Shown: one piece after another, positions 39,388 to 48,414 of the stretch
Layout of the letters: every line of letters starts with the position of its first letter
How positions within the stretch are numbered: position 1 is the stretch's first letter
NCBI RefSeq assembly: GCF_028745505.1
Contig: NZ_JAQZZL010000002.1
Location: forward strand, 2,170,001-2,234,000
Direction of reading: 5' to 3'
Origin: Lentisphaera marina
Lineage (GTDB): Bacteria > Verrucomicrobiota > Lentisphaeria > Lentisphaerales > Lentisphaeraceae
Length of the DNA: 64,000 bases
The notes under the pieces: generated by a model
Seen by the model: the letters and a program-made list of their open reading frames with translations, nothing else
What the model was told of the DNA's origin: nothing
Database searches by the model: none
Program-made: the position numbers and the translations under genes

Positions 39388-40551
39388 ATGTCATCTCAAA
39401 AACTTAATGTTGCTATTGTCGGTCTCAGTTTCGGTGCAGAATTCATCCCAATTTATCAAGCTCATGAAAACGCTAATATGTATGCAATTTGCCAACGTAA
39501 TGAAGAGAGTTTAAAGCAAATTGGCGATGCTTACAATATCGCAACACGCTACACCGATTACGAAGAATTACTCAAAGATCCTAAAATTGATATCGTTCAT
39601 ATCAACACTCCGCCTTTCATGCATGCCGATCAAACGGTAGCAGCTTTGGAAGCCGGCAAACACGCCGCATGTACCATCCCTATGGCGATGTCAGTTGAAG
39701 ATTGCCGACGCATTGTCGAAGCTCAAGAAAAGTCGGGAAAAACCTATATGATGATGGAGACCGTGGTCTACAGTCGCGAGTACCTCTACGTCAAAGAACT
39801 TTTCGATAAGGGAGAGATGGGTAAACTACAATTTTTGCGCTCTTCGCACCAACAGGACATGGCGGGCTGGCCTGGTTATTGGGAAGGTCTTCCTCCCATG
39901 TACAACGCGACTCATGCCATATCTCCAACGCTGGCCATTGGTGGAAATGAAGCTGAATCCGTTCAGTGCATTGGCTCGGGCACCATCGATAAATCCATGC
40001 ATGCTCAGTATGGCTCACCCTTCTGTATTGAATCCGCTCACATCAAATTTAAAGACTCCGATCTTTATGCCGAGGTCACTCGCTCACTCTTTGACGTTGC
40101 TCGTCAATACCGCGAAAGCTTTGATGTTCATTGCTCGAAAAAATCTTTTGAATGGAGCCTTATCGAAGATGATGGCCATATCATTCACACCGGTGAGAGT
40201 CCCGAGCGCGTGGAAGTTCCCGACTACGCTCATCGCCTGCCTGAATCTATAGCACACTTCACGACTAAAGGTGTGTACGACGATGAAAATACTCACCTCT
40301 CATTTTCTCAAGGTGGCGGTCATGGTGGATCTCATCCCCACCTCGTACACGAACTCTTAGATGCCATTGTCAACAATCGCGAAGCTTACCCCAACGCCAG
40401 ACAGGGTGCGAACATCACTTGCTCGGGTATTCTCGCTCATGAATCTGCTCTCAATGAGGGCAAAAAAATCATGCTTCCCGAATGGACTCTAGCCAATGGC
40501 CCAAAAGCCTCTGCTTATGCCCCAGAAGCTGAATTAGCTCTAGCTAAATAA
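39388..40551 (+). CDS. Gfo/Idh/MocA-family oxidoreductase
   Basis: A 387-residue cytoplasmic NAD(P)-dependent dehydrogenase. The N-terminal Rossmann domain has KLNVAIVGLSFGAEFIPIYQ, a variant of the GxGxxG dinucleotide loop, and IDIVHINTPPFMHADQTVAALEAGKHAACTIPMAMSVEDC, where the usual EKP is changed to TIPM. The C-terminal alpha/beta substrate domain includes GGHGGSHPHLVHELLDAIVNNR, with conserved histidines. It probably oxidises or epimerises a sugar or cyclitol. The ATG follows AAGGAAAG. The sugar isomerase gene starts at its stop codon (TAATG), which makes them an operon for one catabolic step each. Confidence 0.92.
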   Translation: MSSQKLNVAIVGLSFGAEFIPIYQAHENANMYAICQRNEESLKQIGDAYNIATRYTDYEELLKDPKIDIVHINTPPFMHADQTVAALEAGKHAACTIPMAMSVEDCRRIVEAQEKSGKTYMMMETVVYSREYLYVKELFDKGEMGKLQFLRSSHQQDMAGWPGYWEGLPPMYNATHAISPTLAIGGNEAESVQCIGSGTIDKSMHAQYGSPFCIESAHIKFKDSDLYAEVTRSLFDVARQYRESFDVHCSKKSFEWSLIEDDGHIIHTGESPERVEVPDYAHRLPESIAHFTTKGVYDDENTHLSFSQGGGHGGSHPHLVHELLDAIVNNREAYPNARQGANITCSGILAHESALNEGKKIMLPEWTLANGPKASAYAPEAELALAK

Positions 40552-41414
40552 TGATCAAAGCGGGCATAAACATGATGCTCTGGGCCCCCTTTGTGGAGGA
40601 GGTCCACTTTGACATCTTTGTCGATTTAAAAAATGCAGGCTATGACGGTGTCGAGATCCCCCTATTTGAAGGTGATTTTGAGCATTATAAAAAAATCAAA
40701 AATGCCTTGGATGACTGCGGTTTGGAATGCACTACTTCCACTGCGTGCCTAGAGGATCGCAACCTCATTTCCCCTGACCCCGACATCAGGAAAGCTGGAC
40801 TCGATCACCTCAAGTGGGCAGTTGATTGTTCTGCTATTCTCAGTAGCGATACGCTTTGTGGTCCATTTCATTCGGCACCTGGCGTTCTAAGTGGCAAAGC
40901 ACCGACTCAGGAAGAAATTCAATGGGCGATCGAAGGTTTAACTGAAATTGCGAAATACGCAAAATCAAAAAGTCTTCTTCTCACCATAGAATACCTCAAC
41001 CGCTTTGAGTCTCATCTCTGCAATTCACTGACTCAAACAGACCAATTGGTCGAAGCGATTGGTGCCGATAATCTAGGCATTCACTACGATACGCACCACG
41101 CGCACCTTGAGGAGTACAATATAGCAGAGGCTATTCGCACAGCGGGCAAACATATCAAGCACGTACAATATTCCGAAAGCAATCGTGGCATTCCTGGTCA
41201 AGGTCAAGTCAATTGGCATGAAACGACTCAAGCACTAAAGGATATGAACTACGATGCTTGGGTTGTGATCGAAGCTTTTACACAAAATGACCCAGGCATA
41301 GTTTTGGCCCTACATCTCTGGCGTCCCTTATTTGACACTGAGAAAGAAGTTTACGAAGCGGGAATAAAGCTAATCAAAAATCAATGGCCTAAATGTGAAA
41401 AAGTGAGGTATTAA
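40551..41414 (+). CDS. sugar phosphate isomerase/epimerase (TIM barrel)
   Basis: A 287-residue xylose-isomerase-like TIM barrel (PF01261). Metal-ligand segments are visible: LLTIEYLNRFESHL (Glu), NLGIHYDTHHAHLEE (Asp and His), IKHVQYSESNRGIPGQGQVNW (Glu/His pattern), and DAWVVIEAFT (Glu) near the C-terminus. The architecture resembles 3-keto-sugar epimerases of the IolE/DTE group. It overlaps the oxidoreductase stop by one base, so it is translationally coupled, and probably acts on its product or substrate. Confidence 0.9.
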   Translation: MIKAGINMMLWAPFVEEVHFDIFVDLKNAGYDGVEIPLFEGDFEHYKKIKNALDDCGLECTTSTACLEDRNLISPDPDIRKAGLDHLKWAVDCSAILSSDTLCGPFHSAPGVLSGKAPTQEEIQWAIEGLTEIAKYAKSKSLLLTIEYLNRFESHLCNSLTQTDQLVEAIGADNLGIHYDTHHAHLEEYNIAEAIRTAGKHIKHVQYSESNRGIPGQGQVNWHETTQALKDMNYDAWVVIEAFTQNDPGIVLALHLWRPLFDTEKEVYEAGIKLIKNQWPKCEKVRY

Positions 41415-41421
41415 AACATGA

Positions 41422-41664
41422 CTGAAAACCTACATAAATTATACCTATTGGCCGTTTCATTATAATTTAATTGACCAAATGCCTGAGTTAGTAGCTGATT
41501 TAAAGAAAAGTCTGAATGATTATTTTGAAGAAGTGGATGCCCAAGATTATTGGATTCATCGCAAGGACGGTAAACGAAATCTCATTGGCAAAGAAGGGCT
41601 AGAAGAAGAAATCAAACGTCATCAAGAAAAAGCCCTCAGCTCACAAAAGAGAAAGAGTAAGTAA
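41422..41664 (+). pseudogene. C-terminal relic of a sulfatase-like gene
   Basis: The frame is open from just after a TGA at 41419 and contains YNLIDQMPELVADLKKSL from about 41458. This looks like the last segment of arylsulfatases (a Y-N-L element, then PELV and a helix of K/L residues). Only a 61-codon stretch from the ATG at 41479 would be translated. No catalytic region is present. It could instead be a small unrelated gene. Confidence 0.4.
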
Positions 41665-41694
41665 TTATTTAATCTTCATCAATAGGACTTAACT

Positions 41695-42627
41695 ATGCGT
41701 CGCTTAACTTACATCTTATTACTAATGTCTTCAGTATTAGTTGCTCAAACCGCTCGCGAATCAGTTGAGTTTAACTGGGTTAATAAAAGTGAAAAAAGCT
41801 TTAAAGGAGCACAACACCACACTTTTTACTCCCAGGCTAATAAGGCTGAGATCGGCTTCAATGTTTATCTACCTGAGCACTATCAGAAAAACTCCAATTC
41901 TCGTTATCCAGTAATATATGTCTTGCATGGTGGCGGAGGTAATGAAAGCAGTGGCTTGACTCGTATTCGTAGTTTGGAACTAGCGATGAAAAAGAAACTC
42001 ATCCCTCCGACTATTTTAGTTATGCCCAATGGTGGCAAGGGCTCAGTTTATCTCGATTCATTCGATGGAAGCTATATGGTCAAAACGATGATCATCAAAG
42101 AACTCATTCCTCATGTTGATAAGAATTTTAGAACTATAGCGGAATCCAGGGCACGAGCAATTCAAGGCTTTTCTATGGGCGGCAGTGGTTCTACAAAGTT
42201 AGCTTTGCTTCATCCACATATATTCAGTTCATTTACCAACTTTGCTGGTAGCGGCCTCCTAAGAGTTGACTTTGATCCGAGCGACCAAAATCAAACTCGT
42301 AAAATTCGATACTTTGCACCTAAGCATCGAATGCTGGGTGATGACCCTGAGTTTTGGAAAGAAAATATTGGCTATGCTATTGTTGAAAAAAATCGAGAAA
42401 TCATAAGTGAGAAACTCGGAATTCGAATCGTCTTTGGCAAAAAAGATAAAGGCCTTCAGGGCGCGCAAGAATTCAGTACTTTTCTAAAGTCCTTGAAGAT
42501 CGATCATGAATTTGATCTTCACGAAGGCGGACATAACTGGGGAACCGAGAAAAACGCTTTGGATACCTACGCTTTCCATAATAAGCATTTTAAACTCAGC
42601 GAACAAGAACTGCAAAATCTAAAATAA
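41695..42627 (+). CDS. secreted esterase (PF00756, alpha/beta hydrolase)
   Basis: A 310-residue exported esterase with a signal peptide (MRRLTYILLLMSSVLVAQTA). The oxyanion strand is YPVIYVLHGGGGNESSG. The nucleophile elbow is GFSMGGSGS with Ser160, an acid lies in GIRIVFGKKDKGLQG, and the terminal histidine in HEGGHNWG. The family includes acetyl-xylan and feruloyl esterases that remove acyl groups from polysaccharides. Bases 42150-42430 are duplicated in degenerate form at 60171-60436, so this is the parent or sister of that relic. TAGGACTTAACT precedes the ATG. Confidence 0.88.
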   Translation: MRRLTYILLLMSSVLVAQTARESVEFNWVNKSEKSFKGAQHHTFYSQANKAEIGFNVYLPEHYQKNSNSRYPVIYVLHGGGGNESSGLTRIRSLELAMKKKLIPPTILVMPNGGKGSVYLDSFDGSYMVKTMIIKELIPHVDKNFRTIAESRARAIQGFSMGGSGSTKLALLHPHIFSSFTNFAGSGLLRVDFDPSDQNQTRKIRYFAPKHRMLGDDPEFWKENIGYAIVEKNREIISEKLGIRIVFGKKDKGLQGAQEFSTFLKSLKIDHEFDLHEGGHNWGTEKNALDTYAFHNKHFKLSEQELQNLK

Positions 42628-42670
42628 ACAGGGGATTTCGCGACAAACTCCCCCAGTTGTATATAAGAGA

Positions 42671-42722
42671 GGACTTTCAAATCACCCGTCCCTTAGGGAC
42701 TTTCAAATCACCCGTCCCTTAG
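42671..42722. repeat. 26-base tandem repeat, two perfect copies
   Basis: GGACTTTCAAATCACCCGTC plus CCTTAG occurs at 42671-42696 and again at 42697-42722, followed by a partial third copy. A further 14-base tandem (CTAATCTCCCCGCT, from 42772) lies downstream. Confidence 0.92.
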
Positions 42723-42799
42723 GACTTCCTTAGGACTTTCGGGTACGGGTCTTTCACATAATATGATGTCCCTAATCTCCCCGCTCTAATCTCCCCGAT

Positions 42800-42865
42800 T
42801 CGGAACAGTCCTCTGCTGACGAACGAGCAACATTTCCTGCCCACATCAAGCTCTTAGAAAAATAG
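42800..42865 (+). pseudogene. 3'-end relic of a second Ser/Thr kinase gene
   Basis: These 22 codons read SEQSSADERATFPAHIKLLEK then stop. They align without gaps with the last codons of the kinase gene ending at 50447 (DQFSADERAKFPKHIKLIEK then stop), at both DNA and protein level. The sequence downstream, including the promoter-like element, is also shared. So a second kinase gene once ended here. Confidence 0.88.
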
Positions 42866-42881
42866 TTTTTTTTTGAAAGAA

Positions 42882-42912
42882 GTGACCCAAACCGGAATTT
42901 CGTCTGGTATAA
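42882..42912 (+). promoter_or_regulatory. GTGACC-N15-TCTGGTATAA promoter element, copy A
   Basis: GTGACC at 42882-42887, a 15-base spacer and TCTGGTATAA at 42903-42912. It lies 17 bases after the kinase relic and 55 bases before the GH3 fragment. Near-identical elements occur at 50467 and 57695, each before catabolic genes. Layout and spacing suit an ECF-type promoter. Confidence 0.65.
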
Positions 42913-42966
42913 AGGTTATCTAATTATGAATTCAATAAGCAATTTAACTGTTGGAGTGTAGGAATT

Positions 42967-43305
42967 ATGTCAAGTCCCAAGCATTATACGGCAAATAGTC
43001 AGGAGTGGAATCGGCATAAAACTAATGCAATCATGAGCGAACGTACTTTACGTGAGGTATACCTGCCGGCCTTTGAAATGATTGTTAAAGAGGCACATCC
43101 TGCCACAATAATGGCTGCTTATAATAATATTAATGGCGTTCATAATTCGGAAAACCCTTTACTCCTTCAACAGATTTTTCGAGGTGAATGGGGATGGATC
43201 GATTTTTTTTTGACAGATTGGGCCTGCCATCACAAGGCCGATTCCTCAGCGAATGCCGGACTAAATCTTAAGATGAGCGTTAAACAGGTGGAAGATAATG
43301 GGTAA
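42967..43305 (+). pseudogene. fragment of a GH3 glycosidase
   Basis: These 112 codons match an internal stretch of glycoside hydrolase family 3: KHYTANSQEWNRHKTNAIMSERTLREVYLPAF, TIMAAYNNINGVHNSENPLL and RGEWGW followed by FLTDWACHH, where the Asp is the family nucleophile. A full GH3 catalytic domain is two to three times longer, so most of the barrel and the second domain are absent. It does have a good ribosome-binding site (AGGAA) and ends 8 bases inside the DUF1552 gene, so it may be expressed, but an active enzyme is unlikely. Confidence 0.8.
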
Positions 43306-44572
43306 TACACTAGATAGAAGAAGATTTCTCCAAGGCGTAGGGGCCTTGTTAACCTTACCGCTTTTTGAAGCTTCAGCATCGACAAAAAAGTCATCAAAAC
43401 CACCGGTGCGCATGATTAATCTCGGTTGGGCATATGGGGTTACCGGCTACGGTAAATGGTTCCCTGAAACTGGCTCTGGTTTTGATTACAAAGTACCAGA
43501 ATGTCTCGCGTCCATGGAAAAACATAAAAAAGATTTCACCTACTTCTCCAACATTTCTAACCCATTCACTGCCGGTGGACACAACACTTGTACAAATCTA
43601 TATACATGTGCAAACTTAAAAAGAACAACAGGGCGATCATTTCACAATAGTATCTCATCTGACCAACTAGCTGCGAAGCACCTTGGTGCACACACCCGCT
43701 TTGATTCCATTGTTCTCGGGAAAAGAGGTAATGGAACGGGACCGTGTCTTTCTCTGTCATGGGATGAAAGTGCAAGGCCAATACAAGGTATGAATGATCC
43801 GATTCAATTATATAATCAGATGTTTGGAGACGGTTCTGTTTCACTGGCAGAGCGAAAAGCACTACTACGAAAAAAACGAAGTGTTCTCGACACTGTTTAT
43901 CTAGATAGTAAAAACCTTAAGAAAAAAATAAGTCGGGCTGATAGTGTCAAGCTCGACGAATATTTCGAAATGGTACGCAAAATAGAGAAAGATTTTGAAA
44001 AGGAAGGAGAATGGTTGAAAATTGCCAAGCCTAAGACTGATCTAAAAAAACCAGTAAATGGACTTAGAGGTGAAAAGAACATTAAGGCAATGTACGATCT
44101 GATAATGGCCGGAATGATCGCCGACTCATCGAGGTGTTTCTCATACCTAATTCCAATCTACTCGATGCTTAAAGAAATGGGAGTTGAAGGTTCATCACAT
44201 GCAATCAGTCATCACTCAAAGAATAATATGGCACTAGTAGCGGATTCAATTAAAATTAATACAAAAAATGCTGAACTTTTGTCTAGGTTTATTGATAATT
44301 TAAAGTCCTACAAGGAATCGGATGGATCAAGCCTTTTTGATAACTGTTTAGTTACTTATTCTTCTGGTACCAGAATAGCTCACAGTGTGAGGGATTTACC
44401 TTGTATCTTAACAGGTAATGGTGGCGGAAAAATCAAGCATCAGGGTTATATAGAACTAGAGAATGGTAGTAATCGAATGAGTAATCTATTCTTAACAACT
44501 CTACAAACTGTCGGTGTTAAAACTGATTCATTCAGTGACAGTAACGGCGTGATCAAAGAGCTGCTGGTATGA
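43298..44572 (+). CDS. DUF1552 protein with twin-arginine-like signal
   Basis: A 424-residue DUF1552 protein. The N-terminus NTLDRRRFLQGVGALLTLPLFE is a Tat-type signal (RRRFLQG). Typical family segments are KPPVRMINLGWAYGVTGYGKWFP, GGHNTCTNLYTCA and DSIVLGKRGNGTGPCLSLSWDE, where the usual SDQL motif is present as SSDQLAA. It is exported, probably folded, and is always found with DUF1592-type cytochrome proteins; the reaction is unknown. Its ATG overlaps the GH3 fragment by 8 bases and its TGA overlaps the start of the next gene as ATGA. Confidence 0.92.
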   Translation: MGNTLDRRRFLQGVGALLTLPLFEASASTKKSSKPPVRMINLGWAYGVTGYGKWFPETGSGFDYKVPECLASMEKHKKDFTYFSNISNPFTAGGHNTCTNLYTCANLKRTTGRSFHNSISSDQLAAKHLGAHTRFDSIVLGKRGNGTGPCLSLSWDESARPIQGMNDPIQLYNQMFGDGSVSLAERKALLRKKRSVLDTVYLDSKNLKKKISRADSVKLDEYFEMVRKIEKDFEKEGEWLKIAKPKTDLKKPVNGLRGEKNIKAMYDLIMAGMIADSSRCFSYLIPIYSMLKEMGVEGSSHAISHHSKNNMALVADSIKINTKNAELLSRFIDNLKSYKESDGSSLFDNCLVTYSSGTRIAHSVRDLPCILTGNGGGKIKHQGYIELENGSNRMSNLFLTTLQTVGVKTDSFSDSNGVIKELLV

Positions 44573-47166
44573 TAAAACTTTTTAGCTTCTTTTTAGCTGT
44601 ATTGATTCCTGGAGCCTCAAGTGCAGCAGAAATGTCGTATTCTAATACATTAAAGCCTTTTATTAATTCTTATTGTATTAAATGTCATGGGCCTTCGAAA
44701 CAAAAGTCAAACTTAAGGCTGGATAACCTTCCCTTTACTCTTAAGGATTTAGCAAATGTTGAACACTGGCAAAGTGTGCTCGATGAACTAAATCAGGGTA
44801 ATATGCCTCCGGAAAATGCAAAACATCCGGAGGTTGAGGAGTTTTCTAGTGTTCTTGATTTTTTGATGGATAGCCTTGAAAAATCCAAGAAAAATCTATA
44901 TGGCAAAGGGAAGGGAACGCTGATGCGCCGCCTTAACAAACGTGATTACTCTAACTCTGTATTTGATTTGACAGGTGTTAAAATCCCTGAAGATTCTTTA
45001 CCACAAGATCCCAAAGGTGCGAGTTTTGACACTGATGGCTCAAATTTGTTTATGTCGAGTTACCACTTTTTTCAATATCAGTCATTAGCAAAAAAAGCTA
45101 TCAGGGATGCTATTCACTTTGAGAATAAGCCTGAAGTCAGACGGATCGTATTCCACCCCGTCGCTGGACTTGATCTAGTCCCCTTGAAGTTTAAAAATGG
45201 TGTCGCTAGTAAAACACTCCAAAATTACCAGAGTAACTTAAAAGCATTTTTAAAAAAATTTAAGATTCCTCTTAAGGATGCTTTGTCGATGAAGGACCAA
45301 AACGTTAAGAAGAAATCTGGTGCCAACACCAATGCTAAAACTGTCAAAGTACCGGAAGGTTTAATGCATAATGTTATTATATCACCGTGGGCATTTTTTA
45401 CTAAGAATAACCAGAAAGGTAATGGTATGATTGAAAGACTGCTTATGTCTCTTAATGGCATGGTGGACAAAGGAAGTCAGCTATCTACTGGGATGTATAA
45501 ATTCTCTATCACTTGCGGATATGGGAATATGGATCCTTCTGATAAAGCTTTCATCGCTATTGGTACCGGAAATGCAAGGAAAAAGAGTTTCTCAACCGTA
45601 GAAAAATACGACTTTGTCGAGCTTAAGGCAAAATCTAAAAAACCCCAAGAAATTGTTTTAGAGTATTACATCGACATGAATAACGATATAGGTTTAAAAA
45701 CTGATTCTATTTTTCACATAAAATCTCTATTCCAGAACCCCATTGAGATGACTCCCGACATGAAAAAAAATAATGGTATGAACAATTTTCCATTTATCTC
45801 AATTTCGAGAATTGAAGTCTCAGGACCGCATTATAAAGAATGGCCGCCAGCTTCGCATAAAAAGATTTTTCCAACGAGACAGGGAAATCTTAGTGAAACG
45901 ACATATATCAGAAAAATCATAACATCCTTTGCCAAAAAGGCCTTTAGAAGTTCTCCTCCGACGGATAAATACCTCAAGTCATTAATGGCTATTTATCAAG
46001 AGAGAAGAGACGAAGGAGAATCAATGGAGAAAGCCATTGAGGAGCCTCTGTCTATTATTCTGGCATCCCCCAGCTTTATCTATATTGCTGAAGAGAACAC
46101 TGATAACAAACTTGGCTATATTAGTCAGGAAGAACTGGCTATCAGGCTAGCATATTTTCTTTGGAGTTCACCTCCTGACGAAAGGCTATTAAAGTTGGCC
46201 CACAGCAATAAGTTGAAGGATCCTAAAGTTTTGAGGTCTGAAGTTAGGCGCTTGATACTCGATAAACGATCTTTTAAGTTTTCAACGGGTTTTGTGGAAC
46301 AATGGTTGGATGTTAATGAAATTGCTCAGCGCGATGTCCCAGTACCACGTAAGTTCAGTCCTGTTTTTAAAAAGGCTGTCAAAGCGAGTATGGCAAAAGA
46401 ACCTATTCACTTTTTTGATACCATCATGCGGACAAATTATAGCTTGTCAAATTTTATCGATTCAGAATTTGTCGTGGTCGACAATGTTTTAGCAAATTAT
46501 TATGGACTATCAGCACCAGGAAAAGTTGGTTTTTCAAAAGTGAAACTTCCTAGAAATTCGCCTCGTGGTGGACTTGTCGGTCAAGGTGCATTTCATCTTA
46601 TTGGAAGTGATGGGGTACATACAAAGCCCATTTTAAGAGGAGCTTTTGTGCTCAGTAAAATTATTGGAAAACCGACTCCACCACCACCTGAAAATATAGA
46701 TATGATTGATGCCGATTTAGTTGGTCGGGAAACTGCGAAAGAACTCATTGCACTGCATACATCTAAAGCACAGTGTGCATCATGTCACAGAAAAATTGAC
46801 CCACTTGGTTGGGGACTTGAGAACTTCTCTGCTATTAGTAAATGGAGGACCGTTGAACCGCTAAAAAAACTGAGTGTTCGTGATATAAGAGCTAAAGGTT
46901 CACTTGCTGTTGAAACCTCGGGCCATATGCCAAATGGCAATAAGTACAAAGGTCTTGAGGAATTCAAAAAACAATTGATGGGTTACAAGCACCAGTTTTC
47001 TGAAGCTCTTATCGAAGACTTAGTAAGTTATGCCCTCGGTAAAAGAATTGGTGTTGCGGATGAAAAGCTAGTCAAAATTCTAGTCAGCCGCGCCAAAGCA
47101 AATGACTATAAACTAGCCTCAATTATCTCAGATATTGCCTGTTCAAAAACCTTCCGAATAAAATAA
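44569..47166 (+). CDS. DUF1587/1592/1588/1585 cytochrome-like protein
   Basis: An 865-residue secreted protein. Signal peptide (KLFSFFLAVLIPGASSAAE), PSCyt-type haem site CIKCHG at about residue 35, DUF1587 (GTLMRRLNKRDYSNSVFDLTGV), a middle region with a carbohydrate-binding-like fold, DUF1592 (YISQEELAIRLAYFLWSSPPDERLLKLA), DUF1588 (SPRGGLVGQGAFHLIGSDGVHTKPILRGAFV) with CASCHRKIDPLGWGLENF at about 735, and DUF1585 at the end. It is the partner of the DUF1552 protein encoded just upstream (4-base ATGA overlap). This pair is common in Planctomycetes and Lentisphaerae; no enzyme activity is proven. Confidence 0.93.
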   Translation: MIKLFSFFLAVLIPGASSAAEMSYSNTLKPFINSYCIKCHGPSKQKSNLRLDNLPFTLKDLANVEHWQSVLDELNQGNMPPENAKHPEVEEFSSVLDFLMDSLEKSKKNLYGKGKGTLMRRLNKRDYSNSVFDLTGVKIPEDSLPQDPKGASFDTDGSNLFMSSYHFFQYQSLAKKAIRDAIHFENKPEVRRIVFHPVAGLDLVPLKFKNGVASKTLQNYQSNLKAFLKKFKIPLKDALSMKDQNVKKKSGANTNAKTVKVPEGLMHNVIISPWAFFTKNNQKGNGMIERLLMSLNGMVDKGSQLSTGMYKFSITCGYGNMDPSDKAFIAIGTGNARKKSFSTVEKYDFVELKAKSKKPQEIVLEYYIDMNNDIGLKTDSIFHIKSLFQNPIEMTPDMKKNNGMNNFPFISISRIEVSGPHYKEWPPASHKKIFPTRQGNLSETTYIRKIITSFAKKAFRSSPPTDKYLKSLMAIYQERRDEGESMEKAIEEPLSIILASPSFIYIAEENTDNKLGYISQEELAIRLAYFLWSSPPDERLLKLAHSNKLKDPKVLRSEVRRLILDKRSFKFSTGFVEQWLDVNEIAQRDVPVPRKFSPVFKKAVKASMAKEPIHFFDTIMRTNYSLSNFIDSEFVVVDNVLANYYGLSAPGKVGFSKVKLPRNSPRGGLVGQGAFHLIGSDGVHTKPILRGAFVLSKIIGKPTPPPPENIDMIDADLVGRETAKELIALHTSKAQCASCHRKIDPLGWGLENFSAISKWRTVEPLKKLSVRDIRAKGSLAVETSGHMPNGNKYKGLEEFKKQLMGYKHQFSEALIEDLVSYALGKRIGVADEKLVKILVSRAKANDYKLASIISDIACSKTFRIK

Positions 47167-47175
47167 AGAACCTTC

Positions 47176-47198
47176 CACCTACCGTGAAAAAGTAGGTG
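47176..47198. terminator. weak hairpin after the DUF1592 gene
   Basis: A 7-base inverted repeat (CACCTAC and GTAGGTG) with a 9-base loop lies 10 bases after the stop codon. No T-run follows, so termination is uncertain. Confidence 0.35.
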
Positions 47199-47302
47199 AA
47201 TTCACTCGATATTTTGGGGTCTTCTCCAGAACTTGTGGCTTAGAACAATATTTTACAGACGCTCTACGGCTGAAATAGCGCAGCTTCATCGCGAAGACAT
47301 AG

Positions 47303-47767
47303 TTGTTCAAGATGATGTACTTTGCATCAAAATTGGATGACTCCAGGACAAAATCGTGACGGGCTCATGCGTATTAATCTCTATAAGTCCAAGCCATTTG
47401 AGATGCTTGCGATCCCCGCAAAAAGCAATGGTATTGAAATCGAATTCATCAAAGCGATTAAAGAAGAAGATGCCTGGAATAAAAGTCTTTATCAAGTTAA
47501 GCAATGGACTTACAAGCCCACACATTATTTGGTGGACCAAAAATTGATCAGGAGCCTTTAAACGTACTTTCCGTCACTCCGGACAAGGAACTCAAAAAGG
47601 TTTTTATTAAAATTGCAGGCATGAAAGAAAAACAGGTCATTTACCTGCGTTTAGCTACCCTCTTTCAATCCCATAAAGGGAAAGAACTCTTCACGAGTGA
47701 TGCTTCTACACGCTCAATTGGAGGGCAAGTTCCTGCTAAGCCTGAAAGTAAACTTTACTTCTTATAG
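47303..47767 (+). pseudogene. frameshifted C-terminal relic of a PVC dehydrogenase-like gene
   Basis: Two overlapping frames, joined by a shift near 47525, together read like one protein end: MTPGQNRDGLMRINLYKSKP and WNKSLYQVKQWTYKPT in the first, then FGGPKIDQEPLNVLSVTPDK and KQVIYLRLATLFQSHKGKEL in the second. This resembles the C-terminal beta domain of large Planctomycete haem-containing dehydrogenases. The stretch stops at 47767, 11 bases before the sigma gene start. No upstream part of the gene remains, so it is a decayed relic. Confidence 0.6.
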
Positions 47768-47778
47768 AACGAGGAGTA

Positions 47779-48414
47779 ATGTTATTAAGCCAAAAACATA
47801 AGATGCGAGGTTGTGAAGTGAGTGAGGATAGATTCGTAACCAGAAAAACACTACTTCAGCGCGCGAGTTGTGGCGAAGATGGCCAGGCTTGGGATGAATT
47901 TGTCGCTTACTATGAGAAGTTTATCTTTATTCTGCTCTGGCATTTGAGCGTACCGCAACAGGAATGTGATGACATATCTCAAAAAGTATTAGTAAAACTG
48001 TGGAGAAATTTGGCAAATTATGATCCCTCCAAAGCCAAATTCCGAACCTGGATAGGCACAATAATACGCAATGCAACCGCCACGCATATGGCACAACGAT
48101 CACAACAAGGCCAACGCTTCCCGTTGTTCGATACCAATGAACGGATGCTTAGTGAACAGGGCGCGGACGAGTTTGAGCAGTTCTATCAAAAGGAGTGGGA
48201 AAGCTACATAACCTCGATTGCCATGAAAAATGTTAGCGAGTGTTTCTCCGGCAAAGCAATCGAAGTATTCAAAATGTCACTTAGCGGATGTACACCCCAA
48301 GAAATCGCCGACAAATTGGATCTGCAACTGAGCTCGGTATACAGCCTCAAAAAACGTGTCAAAGCGCGCGCTATCGAAGAGGTGAAGCGGCTGCGAAATG
48401 AACTGGAGTTGTAA
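47779..48414 (+). CDS. ECF sigma factor paired with a Ser/Thr kinase
   Basis: A 211-residue sigma-70 family factor. Region 2 contains QECDDISQKVLVKLWRNLANYDPSKAKFRTWIGTIIRNATATHM. Region 4 contains VFKMSLSGCTPQEIADKLDLQLSSVYSLKKRV. GAGGAG precedes the ATG. The kinase gene begins at its stop codon (TAATG), so the two are strictly coupled, as in the kinase-associated ECF groups known from Planctomycetes. The kinase presumably controls this sigma factor instead of a classical anti-sigma factor. Its likely target is the GTGACC-N15-TCTGGTATAA element found after the kinase gene and at two other loci. Confidence 0.92.
   Translation: MLLSQKHKMRGCEVSEDRFVTRKTLLQRASCGEDGQAWDEFVAYYEKFIFILLWHLSVPQQECDDISQKVLVKLWRNLANYDPSKAKFRTWIGTIIRNATATHMAQRSQQGQRFPLFDTNERMLSEQGADEFEQFYQKEWESYITSIAMKNVSECFSGKAIEVFKMSLSGCTPQEIADKLDLQLSSVYSLKKRVKARAIEEVKRLRNELEL

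Larger units (their letters stand above)
42628..42966. other. junk-rich gap before the sulfatase island
   Basis: These 339 bases hold no complete gene. They contain tandem 26-base and 14-base repeats, a relic of a kinase gene 3' end and a promoter-like element (all listed separately), which together look like a recombination scar. Confidence 0.6.
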
